Part shown: piece after piece, positions 49,926 to 59,389 of the stretch
Layout of the letters: every line of letters begins with the position of its first letter
Numbering within the stretch: position 1 is the first letter of the stretch
Translations under genes and position numbers: made by a program
The notes under the pieces: generated by a model
Seen by the model: the letters and a program-made list of their open reading frames with translations, nothing else
Told to the model about the DNA's origin: nothing
Databases searched by the model: none
NCBI GenBank assembly: GCA_944383495.1
Contig: CALWPT010000008.1
Location: forward strand, 1-64,000
Reading direction: 5' to 3'
Length of the DNA: 64,000 nucleotides
Source of the DNA: an uncultured Clostridia bacterium
GTDB taxonomy: Bacteria; Bacillota; Clostridia; Oscillospirales; Acutalibacteraceae

Positions 49926-51005
49926 ATGAAGCTGGGAATCATTTCTATGCAGCGCCTGATCAATTACGGGTCTTTTTTGCAGGCTTACGGCCTGCAGCAC
50001 ACCCTGGAAGAATTGGGGCATGAGGCTGTGTTTATGGATGTAAAGCTGCAAAACGGTGGGTATTTGAATCTGCCGCCCCGGCGGGGTTTGTCGTTTTATC
50101 TGCGCAATGGGGCGAGAAAGGTGCTTCGTCCCCGTCTTTATAATTTGCAGCTGCGGCGGGAGCAGGATTTTTATTACCGCTACTTTCCCATGCTGGGGCT
50201 GACGGCCGCCCCGAGCTGCCCAAAGGATTGCGATGCGGTAATTGTGGGCAGCGACGAGGTGTTCAGCTACTGCCAGTTTACCCAATGGGGCGGCACAACG
50301 CAGTTTTTTGGAGAGGGCGTAGAAACGGACCGTCTGCTTTCTTATGCCGGCTCTTTTGGGTATACTACCTATGAAGATTTGTGCCGCATTGGAATGGAGC
50401 ATAAGTTAGGGACGCTCCTGTCCCGGTTTTCAGCGCTTTCCGTGCGGGACGAAAATTCAAAAAAGACGATGGAGCAATTAACCGGAAAAACGCCGCAGGT
50501 GCACCTGGATCCGGTTTTGATCTATGATTTTGAGCATCTGCTGCCGTCCCGGGTGAAGCACCGGGATTATATTTTGGTGTATGGGTACGACAACCGGCTG
50601 CAGGAACCAGAGTATGTCGAACAAATCCGCGCCTTTGCCCGGGAAAAGGGGAAAATTTTGCTGGGCGCGGGGGTGTTTCACGATTGGTGCGATGTAAATC
50701 TGAACGTTTCTCCCTTTGAACTGCTGGCTTATGTGAAAAACGCCGATTATGTGGTTAGCGAAACCTTCCACGGGACGGTTTTTTCCATTAAGTATCAGAA
50801 AAATTTCGCCGTGGTGGTGCGGGATTCCAATTATAATAAGCTTCACGATCTGCTGGCGCGGTTCGGTCTGGAGGACCGCATGTTGACAAAGGAGCGTTGT
50901 TTAGGCGAAATACTGGCTCACGGAGTCGCGGCAGAACCCATCCGGAATCGTCTGGAGGAAGAAAAGGCGCGTTCCCGCCAGTATCTAAAGGAGGCCCTTG
51001 CGTGA
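49926..51005 (+). CDS. Polysaccharide pyruvyl transferase family protein (first copy)
   Basis: A 359-residue protein with the family start LGIISMQRLINYGSFLQAYGLQHTLEELGHE, a middle VGSDEVFSYC and the end domain segment VVSETFHGTVFSIKYQKNF, where the His is conserved (S-x-R/T-H/F-G). Members such as CsaB and WcaK move pyruvate from phosphoenolpyruvate onto a sugar as a ketal. ATG 49926 has GAGGGA upstream. A second copy follows with a GTGA overlap. It probably acts in the cytosol on the lipid-linked repeat unit. Confidence 0.92.
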   Translation: MKLGIISMQRLINYGSFLQAYGLQHTLEELGHEAVFMDVKLQNGGYLNLPPRRGLSFYLRNGARKVLRPRLYNLQLRREQDFYYRYFPMLGLTAAPSCPKDCDAVIVGSDEVFSYCQFTQWGGTTQFFGEGVETDRLLSYAGSFGYTTYEDLCRIGMEHKLGTLLSRFSALSVRDENSKKTMEQLTGKTPQVHLDPVLIYDFEHLLPSRVKHRDYILVYGYDNRLQEPEYVEQIRAFAREKGKILLGAGVFHDWCDVNLNVSPFELLAYVKNADYVVSETFHGTVFSIKYQKNFAVVVRDSNYNKLHDLLARFGLEDRMLTKERCLGEILAHGVAAEPIRNRLEEEKARSRQYLKEALA

Positions 51006-52078
51006 AGACCATTACGGTGACTACCCAAAACGCCATTAATTACGGCGCGGTTTTGCAGGCCTATGCGCTGCATCGGAAGCTGACAGAATGGGGGGCGGAC
51101 GATCGTTTGCTGAATTTGAAGCGCCAGTCCCGGGTTTGCTTTCAAAGACTGGCACTGAATCGCGATCTTCCCTTCATTTTATATCACAATCTGCGGAGCC
51201 TGCCGTCCTTTCCCGCCGTTTTCCGAAGGGTTCGGCGGTTCCGTGCGTTTGTGCGGGACGAGATCCCCATGACACGGGAATATGAAAACGCAAGGGCAGT
51301 AGCGGACGATCCGCCAAAAGCGGATGTATATATCACCGGCGGGGACCAGATGTTCAATGCGTTTCGAGGCGTGCAGCCGGCGGCTATGCTGCGGTTTGGA
51401 GCAGCTGATACGAAGCGAATTTCCTATTCCACCAGTATGGGGCAGGCGGCGGTGGCGGACGCGTATGTGGAGGAATACACAGCGGCACTGCGGGCGTATG
51501 ACGCGCTTTCTTTAAGAGAGGAAGGGCTGCGGACGTATATTGAGGGACTTGCAGGCTTTCCCTGCCGGACGGATCTGGATCCGTCCTTTCTGCTGACGCG
51601 GGAGGAATGGTCCGCCTTAGCGGTTCCGCCTACCGTACGGAGGCCGTATGCGCTGTGCTATGTTTTGCTGGAGCATCCCCTGCTGCAAAAGGCGGCCGAC
51701 CGGCTCCGAGCCGAAACCGGCCTGCCGCTGGTGGTGCTGAACGGCGGCTCGCGGCCCTTGCTGCGGGGTGATTGGGTGGTCAACGACGCGGGCCCCCGGG
51801 AGTTTTTGGGTTGGTTCATGGGAGCAAAAGCGGTGCTGACCACCTCCTTCCACGGTACCTGTTTTTCCATTCTGCTTGAGAAGGATTTCTGGACGCTGGC
51901 CCGGGCAAGGGGGGAAACAAGAATCCACGCACTGGCGAAAAAAATGGGGCTGGAAAGCCGAATCGTCACGGAAAAGCTTTCTTCCATCACGCCGGTGGAC
52001 TTTGCAGCGGCGCGGGCAGTCATCGCTGCGGGCCGGGGGGAAGCGGAGAAGTATTTGAAGCGGGAGTTGGGCCTTTGA
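51002..52078 (+). CDS. Polysaccharide pyruvyl transferase family protein (second copy)
   Basis: A 358-residue protein with the same layout as the previous gene: TITVTTQNAINYGAVLQAYALHRKLTEWG at the start, YITGGDQMFNAFRGVQ in the middle and VLTTSFHGTCFSILLEKDF near the end. The two copies differ a great deal, so the duplication is old or they entered separately. The GTG at 51002 overlaps the previous stop and has GGAGG seven bases upstream. Both genes stand before wzx and the FrhB genes. Confidence 0.92.
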   Translation: MKTITVTTQNAINYGAVLQAYALHRKLTEWGADDRLLNLKRQSRVCFQRLALNRDLPFILYHNLRSLPSFPAVFRRVRRFRAFVRDEIPMTREYENARAVADDPPKADVYITGGDQMFNAFRGVQPAAMLRFGAADTKRISYSTSMGQAAVADAYVEEYTAALRAYDALSLREEGLRTYIEGLAGFPCRTDLDPSFLLTREEWSALAVPPTVRRPYALCYVLLEHPLLQKAADRLRAETGLPLVVLNGGSRPLLRGDWVVNDAGPREFLGWFMGAKAVLTTSFHGTCFSILLEKDFWTLARARGETRIHALAKKMGLESRIVTEKLSSITPVDFAAARAVIAAGRGEAEKYLKRELGL

Positions 52079-52106
52079 TTCCAAAAGGAAGGAAAAGTGG
52101 AACGCT

Positions 52107-53660
52107 ATGAAAGGTGCCGCATCGGAAAAACAGCGATTCGCCATTAACATCGCGGCCAACATCGCCGCGTTTGTGATTAATCTGCTGATTGGCTTTGTGA
52201 TGTCTCCCTTTATTGTCAATACCATTGGCAAGGAGGCCTATGGCTTTGTGGGGCTGGGCAACAATTTTGTCACCTATATATCTCTGGCCACCACCACATT
52301 AAATTCCTTTGCCGGCCGGTACATTACCATTGAACTGCACCGGAACAACCTGCAACAAGCCAAGCGGTATTTCAGCTCGGTGTTTATTTCCAATCTGGCG
52401 CTGACGGGGATTTTACTGATTCCCTGCGCGCTGCTGGTGGTCTTTTTGCAGCGGGTTGTCCACATATCGGATTACTTAGTATCGGATGTGCAGGTGCTTT
52501 GGGCGCTGCTGTTTGCCAACCTGTTTATCGGCCTGATTTCTAACGTTCTGGCCTGTTCCACCTTTGCTAAAAACCGGCTGGATCTGGCGGCCACGGCAAA
52601 GGTAGCGTCCAACCTTGTCCGGGTTGTGGTTTTGATCGCCTTGTTCGCGGTCTGCCGCCCGGCGGTTTGGATCGTAGGAATGGGGGCGCTGGCGATGGCC
52701 CTCACGGAGCTTGCCTGCAACGCAGTTTTCAAAAGGAGGCTGCTGCCGGAGCTGTCCGTCAGCCGGCGGGATTTCGACTGGAAATCGGTCTGGAACCTGT
52801 TTATCAACGGCATTTGGATGGCCTTTAACCAGCTTTCCGGTATTTTGCTGACGGGGCTGGATTTGTTGATTGCCAATCTCTTAGTCAGCGCCATGGATAT
52901 GAGCTATCTATCCATCGCCAAAACGATTCCCACCTATCTGCAAAGCTTTATGCTCATGATCTGCTCCACCTTCACGCCCATGCTGACCATATCCTACGCC
53001 CACGATGACATTGAAAAGATCAAGCGCCAGCTCAGTTATTCCACCAGCGTGGTGGGGCTTTTGTGCGTGGTTCCCATCATGGGCTTTCTTGTTTTTGGCT
53101 CGGATTTTTACGCGCTGTGGATGGGGGCGCTGACCCCCCCAGAGGTGCAGAAGGTACAGATCCTGGCGGTGCTGACCTTGCTGCCCATGCTGGTCAGCGT
53201 ATTCACCCAGCCGCTGGTATCGATCAATACGGTGACCTCCAAGGTCCGGCTTCCGGCGCTGGTCACGGCAGGCATCGGGGTTGCCAGTGTTGGTATCGTA
53301 TTTTTGCTGCTGAATACCACCAATCTTGGCATTTTTGCTGTAGCCGGCGTCAGCCCGATTTTCCTGATTTTGCGGAATCTGATATTTGTGCCGATTTATA
53401 CTGCCAGCAATTTAAAGCTTCCTTGGTATACATTTTATGGAAGAATTGGAAGAGGAATGCTGGTTTCTGGTATCGTGCTTTTATTGTTTTATGGGATACA
53501 CTTTTACTTTCAAGCGTCGAGCTGGCTCCAGTTGATTGTGCTGGCGTGTGTTGCCGGCGCGGTAGGAGAGGTGCTGTTGCTGCTTCTATTGTTTGATAAA
53601 GGGCAGCGGGATCAATTGTTGCAGCCGGTTTGGCAGAAGCTGCGCCGGAAAAAAAGATAG
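52107..53660 (+). CDS. Oligosaccharide flippase (Wzx, MOP superfamily)
   Basis: A 517-residue membrane protein with 14 predicted helices. It starts RFAINIAANIAAFVINLLIGFVMSPFIVNTIGKEAYGF, with FVGLGNNFVTYISLATTTLNSFAGRYI, as is typical of the polysaccharide-exporter branch. It flips undecaprenyl-linked repeat units to the outside. It is the only flippase in the cluster. GGAAGGAAAAG precedes the ATG. The C-terminal tail is basic. Confidence 0.94.
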   Translation: MKGAASEKQRFAINIAANIAAFVINLLIGFVMSPFIVNTIGKEAYGFVGLGNNFVTYISLATTTLNSFAGRYITIELHRNNLQQAKRYFSSVFISNLALTGILLIPCALLVVFLQRVVHISDYLVSDVQVLWALLFANLFIGLISNVLACSTFAKNRLDLAATAKVASNLVRVVVLIALFAVCRPAVWIVGMGALAMALTELACNAVFKRRLLPELSVSRRDFDWKSVWNLFINGIWMAFNQLSGILLTGLDLLIANLLVSAMDMSYLSIAKTIPTYLQSFMLMICSTFTPMLTISYAHDDIEKIKRQLSYSTSVVGLLCVVPIMGFLVFGSDFYALWMGALTPPEVQKVQILAVLTLLPMLVSVFTQPLVSINTVTSKVRLPALVTAGIGVASVGIVFLLLNTTNLGIFAVAGVSPIFLILRNLIFVPIYTASNLKLPWYTFYGRIGRGMLVSGIVLLLFYGIHFYFQASSWLQLIVLACVAGAVGEVLLLLLLFDKGQRDQLLQPVWQKLRRKKR

Positions 53661-53684
53661 TTTTAGCCGGGGAGGGCTAATCCA

Positions 53685-54839
53685 ATGGTAGATACAAAAC
53701 GAAAAGAAGATTGCTGCGGCTGCCGGGCCTGCGAGGCGGCTTGCCCGGCGGGCGCAATTACAATGAGAGAGGACGAAAAGGGCTTTCTCTATCCTTCGAT
53801 TGATCCCGACCTGTGCACCCGCTGCGGTTTGTGCGATAAGGTCTGCGCCTTTTGTGAGGCGTATCCCGCGGATGGGGCGGTGCGGCAGGCGCTGGCAGTC
53901 AAGGCCCGGGATGAGGCGGTTCGCCGTTCCAGCTCCTCGGGCGGGATGTTCACCCTTTTGTCCGATCAGGTGCTGAAACAGGGCGGCGCGGTTTACGGCG
54001 CGGCCTTTGCGGATGACTGGTCGGTGGTTCACCGGCGGGCCGAAACGCCTGAAGAGCGGGAGGCGCTGAAACGCTCGAAGTATGTCCAAAGTGACATGGA
54101 GGGGATCTACCGCCAGGTTCGGGAGGATCTGCGGGCCGGACGGGAGGTGCTGTTTGCGGGAACGCCCTGCCAGGTGGCGGCGCTGCGTTCTTTTTTGGGA
54201 GAGAAAAACACGGAAAAGCTGCTAACGGCGGATCTGGTTTGTCACGGCGTTCCCAATAACCGGATGTGGAAGGAATCGGTAGCCGCGGTGGAGCGAGCCA
54301 ACCGGTGCAGGGTGACGGCGGTCAATTTCCGGGACAAATCCCTTGGCTGGCATCAGAACCGGGTTTCCATGACGACGGTTCCCGCCAAAAAGTGGCTGGA
54401 CGGGGAACAATCGTATTTTAACTTGTTTGTGAGAAACTATATTTTGCGGCCCTCCTGCCATCATTGCGTATTTGCCAACGTGAAGCGGCCGGGGGATCTG
54501 ACGCTGGCCGATTTTTGGGGTATTGAAAGGACCATGCCGGAATTTGACGATAATATCGGCACTTCGCTGGTGCTGGTCAATTCGGAAAAAGGAACCCGGG
54601 CGATGGAGGCGCTGCAGGGTTTAGTGGAAATGAAGCAGACCGACCTTTCTTCCTGCATGCAGGGGCAAATGCAAAAGCCCGGCCCAACCAACTCCCTCAG
54701 CGAGGCGACCTGGGCGGATTACGAAAAGCACGGCATGGAATACATCATGCGGAAATACACGAATTTTACCCGGTTTAAGCTCCTGCGGTATAAAGTCAAA
54801 CGCCGGATCCGCTACATACTCGGACTGCCGATTTCGTAA
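53685..54839 (+). CDS. FrhB-type iron-sulfur protein (first copy)
   Basis: A 384-residue protein with two N-terminal [4Fe-4S] motifs (CCGCRACEAACP and CTRCGLCDKVC), then the FrhB (coenzyme F420 hydrogenase beta subunit) N and C domains: SSSSGGMFTLLSDQVLKQGGAVYGAAF, LFAGTPCQVAALRSFLG, DLVCHGVPNN and the ADFWGI end motif. Such flavin/iron-sulfur proteins occur in polysaccharide clusters of F420-lacking bacteria beside pyruvyl transferases; their reaction there is not known. It is preceded by GGAGGG. Confidence 0.92.
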   Translation: MVDTKRKEDCCGCRACEAACPAGAITMREDEKGFLYPSIDPDLCTRCGLCDKVCAFCEAYPADGAVRQALAVKARDEAVRRSSSSGGMFTLLSDQVLKQGGAVYGAAFADDWSVVHRRAETPEEREALKRSKYVQSDMEGIYRQVREDLRAGREVLFAGTPCQVAALRSFLGEKNTEKLLTADLVCHGVPNNRMWKESVAAVERANRCRVTAVNFRDKSLGWHQNRVSMTTVPAKKWLDGEQSYFNLFVRNYILRPSCHHCVFANVKRPGDLTLADFWGIERTMPEFDDNIGTSLVLVNSEKGTRAMEALQGLVEMKQTDLSSCMQGQMQKPGPTNSLSEATWADYEKHGMEYIMRKYTNFTRFKLLRYKVKRRIRYILGLPIS

Positions 54840-54859
54840 AAAGGAGGGCGTTTGCGTTG

Positions 54860-56035
54860 ATGATTTGTGAAGAATCCCGCTGCACGGGGTGCGGCTGCTG
54901 CGCGGGGGTTTGCCCGGTGCAGTGCATTGCCATTAAAGAAAATGAATTCGGGGAACTGCATCCGGTGGTGGATGAAGGCCGGTGCGTATCCTGCGGTCTG
55001 TGTCAGCAAAGCTGCCCGGCCAACAACCGGCCGGAATACCGCGCGCCCCGGCTTTGCTTCGCCGCTTGGAGCAAGGATGCCCATCAGCGGAACACCAGCG
55101 CCTCCGGCGGACTGGCGGCGGCTTTTTCCGCCGAAATCTTAGAAAAAGGCGGCGCGGTGTTCGGCGTTCGGTACGGGGAGAATCTCACGCCGATTCACGC
55201 CTGCGCAAAAACGGCAGAGGAGGCTGAGGCCTTCAAGGGCTCCAAATATGTGCAAAGCAGCGCGGGCGTCTGCTTTGACAAGGTGCGTTCAGAATGCGAA
55301 AGCGGGGTTCCGGTTTTGTTTGTGGGCACGCCCTGCCAGGTGGACGGGCTGAATCATTTCCTGCGAAAATCCTATGATAATCTGATTACGGTGGACCTCA
55401 TCTGCCACGGAACGCCACCGGCAGCCCTGCTGCGGGCACATCTGCGCGGGCGCCTGGGGGAAAGGGCCGGGGAGGTGACGGCGGTTTCCTTTCGGGGAGA
55501 GGATGGGTACCGATTGAAAGCGTGGTCGGAGCATGGCATACTGTACGAGCGGCCGTCGGCAGAGGATCCGTATTTCCTGGGATTTATGCAGGGGCTTTAT
55601 CACCGGGAATGCTGCTATCAATGTGTTTACGCCCGCCCCGAGCGGGTGACGGACGTCACCATCGGGGATTTTTGGGGGCTGGGGAAGGAAACGCCATTCC
55701 CCCATGAAACGGAAAAGGTTTCGGTGGCGCTGGTTAATACCGAGAAGGGAGAAGCGTTTTTTGAAAGCTGCCGCAGCCGGCTGGAGGCCGTTCCCCGGGC
55801 GATCGGGGAAGCGGTAGCCGGGAACGCTCAGCTGCGGGCGCCCTCCAAGGGCTCCGAGGGGCGGCAGGCGTTTCGGGAAAATTTTTTGCAGGCGGGTTTT
55901 GAAAAGGCTTTCCGGCGCTCGCCGATATTTGGGGAATGGAAAAAAATGCGCCGGCTGGCGCGTGTGTCCCGGCTGGCGGCGAGGATGCCCGATGGGCTGA
56001 AAAGAACGCTCAAGCGGGCATGGAAGCGGGGCTGA
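54860..56035 (+). CDS. FrhB-type iron-sulfur protein (second copy)
   Basis: About 391 residues with the same layout as the first copy: two [4Fe-4S] motifs (CTGCGCCAGVCP and CVSCGLCQQSCP), then TSASGGLAAAFSAEILEKGGAVFGVRY, LFVGTPCQVDGLNHFL, DLICHGTPPAAL and IGDFWGLG. The tail is Arg-rich and may contact the membrane. The ATG at 54860 follows GGAGGG; a TTG directly before it is in frame. It is the last gene of the cluster; an ACGCTTTT/AAAAGCGT hairpin lies right after its stop (about 56036-56061). Confidence 0.92.
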   Translation: MICEESRCTGCGCCAGVCPVQCIAIKENEFGELHPVVDEGRCVSCGLCQQSCPANNRPEYRAPRLCFAAWSKDAHQRNTSASGGLAAAFSAEILEKGGAVFGVRYGENLTPIHACAKTAEEAEAFKGSKYVQSSAGVCFDKVRSECESGVPVLFVGTPCQVDGLNHFLRKSYDNLITVDLICHGTPPAALLRAHLRGRLGERAGEVTAVSFRGEDGYRLKAWSEHGILYERPSAEDPYFLGFMQGLYHRECCYQCVYARPERVTDVTIGDFWGLGKETPFPHETEKVSVALVNTEKGEAFFESCRSRLEAVPRAIGEAVAGNAQLRAPSKGSEGRQAFRENFLQAGFEKAFRRSPIFGEWKKMRRLARVSRLAARMPDGLKRTLKRAWKRG

Positions 56036-56172
56036 ACGCTTTTAGTATTTGATAAAAAGCGTCTTGCTCCTATTCAGGATATTTTTCACGGATAAAGGGT
56101 ACACTAATGGCTGGCAAAAGCGGAAAATCCGCTGGGAAAATACAATTTGGTCTTTAGGGAAGGATGGTTTTT

Positions 56173-57252
56173 ATGAAAATCAGGGTTGCCCAATACGGTT
56201 GCGGAAAAATGTCGATCTACACCATGCGCTATGTATACGAAAAGGGCGGCGAAATCGTTGCCGCGTTCGATATTAGCCCCGACGTGATCGGCAAGGATAT
56301 CGGCGAGATTATGGGCTGCGAAAAAAAGGGCGTGACGGTACAAAACGCTGTAGAGGCCGAGAGGACAATGACAGAGAAAAAGCCGGACGCCTGTATTGTC
56401 ACCACCATGAGCGTCATGCCGGATCTAAAGGACGCGCTTATGCTCTGCGCGAAATGCGGGGTCAACGCCATCACCACCTGTGAAGAGGCGTTTTTTCCTT
56501 GGAATTCCTCCCCGGCCATCACAGAAGAAATAGACCGGCTGGCCCGGCAGACCGGCTGTACCATCACCGGCTCGGGATATCAGGATGTGTTCTGGGGCAA
56601 TCTGATCACCACGTTGGCGGGTGCGACCCATCATATCACGAAAATCCGCGGAAAGTCCAGCTATAATGTGGAGGACTATGGCATAGCGCTGGCAAAGGCC
56701 CACGGCGCGGGCCTGGATTTAGAGACCTTTGAGCGGGAGATTGCCGCTGCGGACGCGATTTCCGCAGAAGAGCGGAACCGGCTGATTCAGGCGGGCGAGT
56801 TTGCACCCTCCTATATGTGGAGCGTCAACGGCTGGTTATGTTCCCAGCTGGGACTGACGGTGGAAGGCCAGGAGCAGAAATGCGTGCCCCAGACCCATGA
56901 TAAGGAACTGCATTCCAACACCTTGCAGATGACAATCCCAGCCGGCCACGCTACTGGAATGTCCGCTGTAGTGACGACGAAAACAAAGGAAGGAATTCTG
57001 CTGGAAACCGAGTGTATCGGTAAGGTATACGCGCCGGATGAGTTCGACCAGAACGATTGGACGATCTACGGCGAGCCGGACACGCAAGTGGTCATCAACC
57101 GCCCCTCTACGGTGGAATTGACCTGCGCCACCGTGGTCAACCGGCTGCCGGATCTGATCAGCGCGCCTGCGGGTTATCTGACAACCGATCATATGCCGGT
57201 TAATCGTTACCGGGTGAAGCCGCTGGACGCATATCTGAAGGAAGCCCGCTGA
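56173..57252 (+). CDS. 2,4-diaminopentanoate dehydrogenase-like oxidoreductase
   Basis: A 359-residue NAD(P)-dependent protein with a DapB-like nucleotide domain (RVAQYGCGKMSIYTMRYVYEKGGEIVAAFD) and VIGKDIGEIMG, which are the signatures of the diaminopentanoate dehydrogenase (Ord) family of clostridial ornithine fermentation. The active-site region ITGSGYQDVFWGNLI and the C-terminal VVNRLPDLISAPAGYLTTDHMP fit the family. None of the other ornithine-pathway genes are near, so the substrate is uncertain. GGAAGG precedes ATG 56173; ATG 56164 lies within that site. A terminator follows. Confidence 0.85.
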   Translation: MKIRVAQYGCGKMSIYTMRYVYEKGGEIVAAFDISPDVIGKDIGEIMGCEKKGVTVQNAVEAERTMTEKKPDACIVTTMSVMPDLKDALMLCAKCGVNAITTCEEAFFPWNSSPAITEEIDRLARQTGCTITGSGYQDVFWGNLITTLAGATHHITKIRGKSSYNVEDYGIALAKAHGAGLDLETFEREIAAADAISAEERNRLIQAGEFAPSYMWSVNGWLCSQLGLTVEGQEQKCVPQTHDKELHSNTLQMTIPAGHATGMSAVVTTKTKEGILLETECIGKVYAPDEFDQNDWTIYGEPDTQVVINRPSTVELTCATVVNRLPDLISAPAGYLTTDHMPVNRYRVKPLDAYLKEAR

Positions 57253-57385
57253 TAAAAAGCAGGAGCGTTTCGCATAACACTTGTTATTGCAGGGCCGGAG
57301 ACGATTTCAGGGCATGCGCTTCAAAAAGCCTGGCGCTGCAGCTGCGCGATGGCCTTAGTAGAAAGCCGCACAAACCGAACAGGAG

Positions 57386-57428
57386 AAAGGACCCTTCAGG
57401 TTCGCCAAAAGCCTGAAGGGTCCTTTTT
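57386..57428. terminator. Terminator between the dehydrogenase and manA
   Basis: AAAGGACCCTTCAGG and CCTGAAGGGTCCTTTTT form a 15-bp stem around an 11-base loop with five T residues on the plus strand. It may also serve manA from the other side. Confidence 0.9.
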
Positions 57429-57483
57429 GTGTGATGAAATATTGATAATCAGGCGCTGAAATAGCATTCCTAGCTCCATCCGT

Positions 57484-58446
57484 TTACGGGGCTTTTGAAT
57501 CGGGCTGGTATGATACAGTTGTTTTCAGCAGGGTACAAGCCCCCGCAACCGACACCTCGCCTAACCCCGCGGGCAGAAAATAGCATTCGCCTCGCCGGAA
57601 GGGATAGCTCTTTTCGTTCCAGCGGATTTCACCGCTTCCCTCTACCGCCAGCAGGCATACAAAGGAATCCGCCCCAGCTTCCACCCCAGTCTCCCCGCTG
57701 ACAGCCATTCGATCCACGGTAAAGTATTTACACTGGGCAAGCCTTCCAAAACCGCTGCATTCCACCCGCTTGGCCGGGGCGGGAACCGCTACGTCGGCGG
57801 CCTTGTCGATGTGAAGGATACGGCGCTTTCCGTCCGCCCCCACCCGGCCGTAGTCGTACATACGGTAGGTCGTGTTGGAATTTTGCTGTACCTCGGCGAT
57901 GAGCAGGCCCGCGCCGATGGCGTGGACGGTTCCCGCCTCGATAAGAAAGCAGTCTCCCTTTTTTACCTCGGCCTTATGGAGAACATCCAGCAGCGTGCCG
58001 CTTTGCATTCTCTCCTTTAGTTCGGCGCGGCTGAGTTTCCGTTGAAAGCCGTGGTATAAGAACGCTCCCGGCGCACAGTCCACAACGTACCACATTTCCG
58101 TTTTGCCGTACTCCCCCTCGTGAGCCAAGGCATATTCGTTATCCGGATGGACTTGAACCGACAGGTTCTGCTTTGCGTCAATCAGCTTAATCAGCACGGG
58201 AAAGGCCTTAAACGCCGCGCCTCGCGTTCCCAAAGCGGCAGCGCCCCAGACTTCCAGCGCTTCTTGCAGCGTTTTTCCCTTTTGTTCCCCGTTGGCAACG
58301 ACGCTGGGCCCATCCGGATGGCAGGAAAGCACCCATGCTTCTGCCACAGGATCACAGGCGCCGCAGTCGAGATGAAATTCGTCCCGCAGGCGGACGCCGC
58401 CCCACAGGTAATTCTTAAACGCCGGCTTTAGCTTGGCCGGATACAT
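57484..58446 (-). CDS. manA: Mannose-6-phosphate isomerase, class I
   Basis: A 320-residue cupin enzyme that interconverts mannose 6-phosphate and fructose 6-phosphate. Zinc-site and catalytic segments are present: VQVHPDNEYALAHEGEYGKTEMWYV, AGTVHAIGAGLLIAEVQQNSNTTYRMYDYGR with the active-site Arg. The ATG at 58446 has GGGAAG eight bases upstream; GTG 58455 is on that site. It can feed mannose-type precursors to the polysaccharide, but it is on the opposite strand. Confidence 0.95.
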   Translation of the reverse strand: MYPAKLKPAFKNYLWGGVRLRDEFHLDCGACDPVAEAWVLSCHPDGPSVVANGEQKGKTLQEALEVWGAAALGTRGAAFKAFPVLIKLIDAKQNLSVQVHPDNEYALAHEGEYGKTEMWYVVDCAPGAFLYHGFQRKLSRAELKERMQSGTLLDVLHKAEVKKGDCFLIEAGTVHAIGAGLLIAEVQQNSNTTYRMYDYGRVGADGKRRILHIDKAADVAVPAPAKRVECSGFGRLAQCKYFTVDRMAVSGETGVEAGADSFVCLLAVEGSGEIRWNEKSYPFRRGECYFLPAGLGEVSVAGACTLLKTTVSYQPDSKAP

Positions 58447-58645
58447 ATGCTTCACTTCCCTTTCAGGGAATTTAAAATCTATTTTACTCTAAAAAATAAA
58501 AAATGGCAATTCATTCCTGTAAAATTTCTCCCGTCCTTTGTTTATTTTGGGGCTTTACGCAAAAAATAGTAACAATTCGGCCGCGACCGGCTCTTTTGCA
58601 TTACGGCTTCCGGTAGGAGTTATCAGAAAGGACAAGGATCGAATT

Positions 58646-59323
58646 ATGAAAAAGAAAACCCTGAAAAAGCTATGGCAGATTGGCGTTTTGGCTCTGCTGA
58701 ACGTTTTTATCCTGACCTGCGCCACCAATTGCGCGCCTCAGGCGGAGGCGCTGTCCAAATTCGGGTCTCGCGGAAACGAGGTGCGGCAGATCCAGCAAAA
58801 GCTGAAAAGCCTGGGAATGTACACCATTGGTGTGGACGGCATCTATGGCCTTAAAACAGAAAAAGGCGTGATCCAATATCAGAAAAAGTATAAGCTGCGG
58901 ATCGACGGCATTGCCGGGCCCCAGACCTTGAAACACATGAAAATCAGCGGCAGCAGCAATTCAGGACCTTCCACCACCGACCTGAATCTGCTGGCCCGGA
59001 TCATTTCCGCCGAGGCCCGGGGCGAAAGCTATGAAGGCCAGGTGGCTGTTGGCGCCGTCGTTCTTAACCGGGTGCAGCATCCCTCCTTCCCCGATACCAT
59101 CTCCGGCGTGATTTACCAGCCTGGCGCGTTCACCGCCCTGACCGATGGGCAGTTCTCCAAGCCCGTGCAGGACAGCTGCTATAAAGCCGCGCAGGACGCT
59201 ATTAACGGCTGGGATCCTACCGGCGGCGCAATTTACTATTACAATCCCAAAACCGCCACCAACAGCTGGATTCGTTCCCGGCCAGTGGTCAAAACCATTG
59301 GAAGGCATGTGTTCTGCAAATAA
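58646..59323 (+). CDS. sleB: Spore cortex-lytic enzyme SleB-like
   Basis: A 225-residue secreted protein: a signal peptide up to about AEA (residue 35), a peptidoglycan-binding domain (GNEVRQIQQKLKSLGMYTIGVDGIYGLKTEKGVIQYQKK) and a Hydrolase_2 domain with the catalytic Glu in ARIISAEARGESYEGQVAVGAVVLNR. SleB cleaves muramic-delta-lactam cortex glycan at germination. No ypeB follows, unlike in Bacillus. The ATG at 58646 follows AAGGA; the longer frame from 58538 contains no ribosome site. Confidence 0.93.
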   Translation: MKKKTLKKLWQIGVLALLNVFILTCATNCAPQAEALSKFGSRGNEVRQIQQKLKSLGMYTIGVDGIYGLKTEKGVIQYQKKYKLRIDGIAGPQTLKHMKISGSSNSGPSTTDLNLLARIISAEARGESYEGQVAVGAVVLNRVQHPSFPDTISGVIYQPGAFTALTDGQFSKPVQDSCYKAAQDAINGWDPTGGAIYYYNPKTATNSWIRSRPVVKTIGRHVFCK

Positions 59324-59358
59324 ATCAAAAAGCCGCTTCGGATTTGCGGCGGCCTTCA

Positions 59359-59389
59359 GCGGGTCACCCTTGCGGCGACCCGCCTTTTT
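59359..59389 (+). terminator. Terminator after sleB
   Basis: GCGGGTC and GACCCGC form a 7-bp stem followed by CTTTTT. The rest of the gap to 59802 holds a GCCCCGGA/TCCGGGGC hairpin near 59568-59594 but no gene that I can support. Confidence 0.75.
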
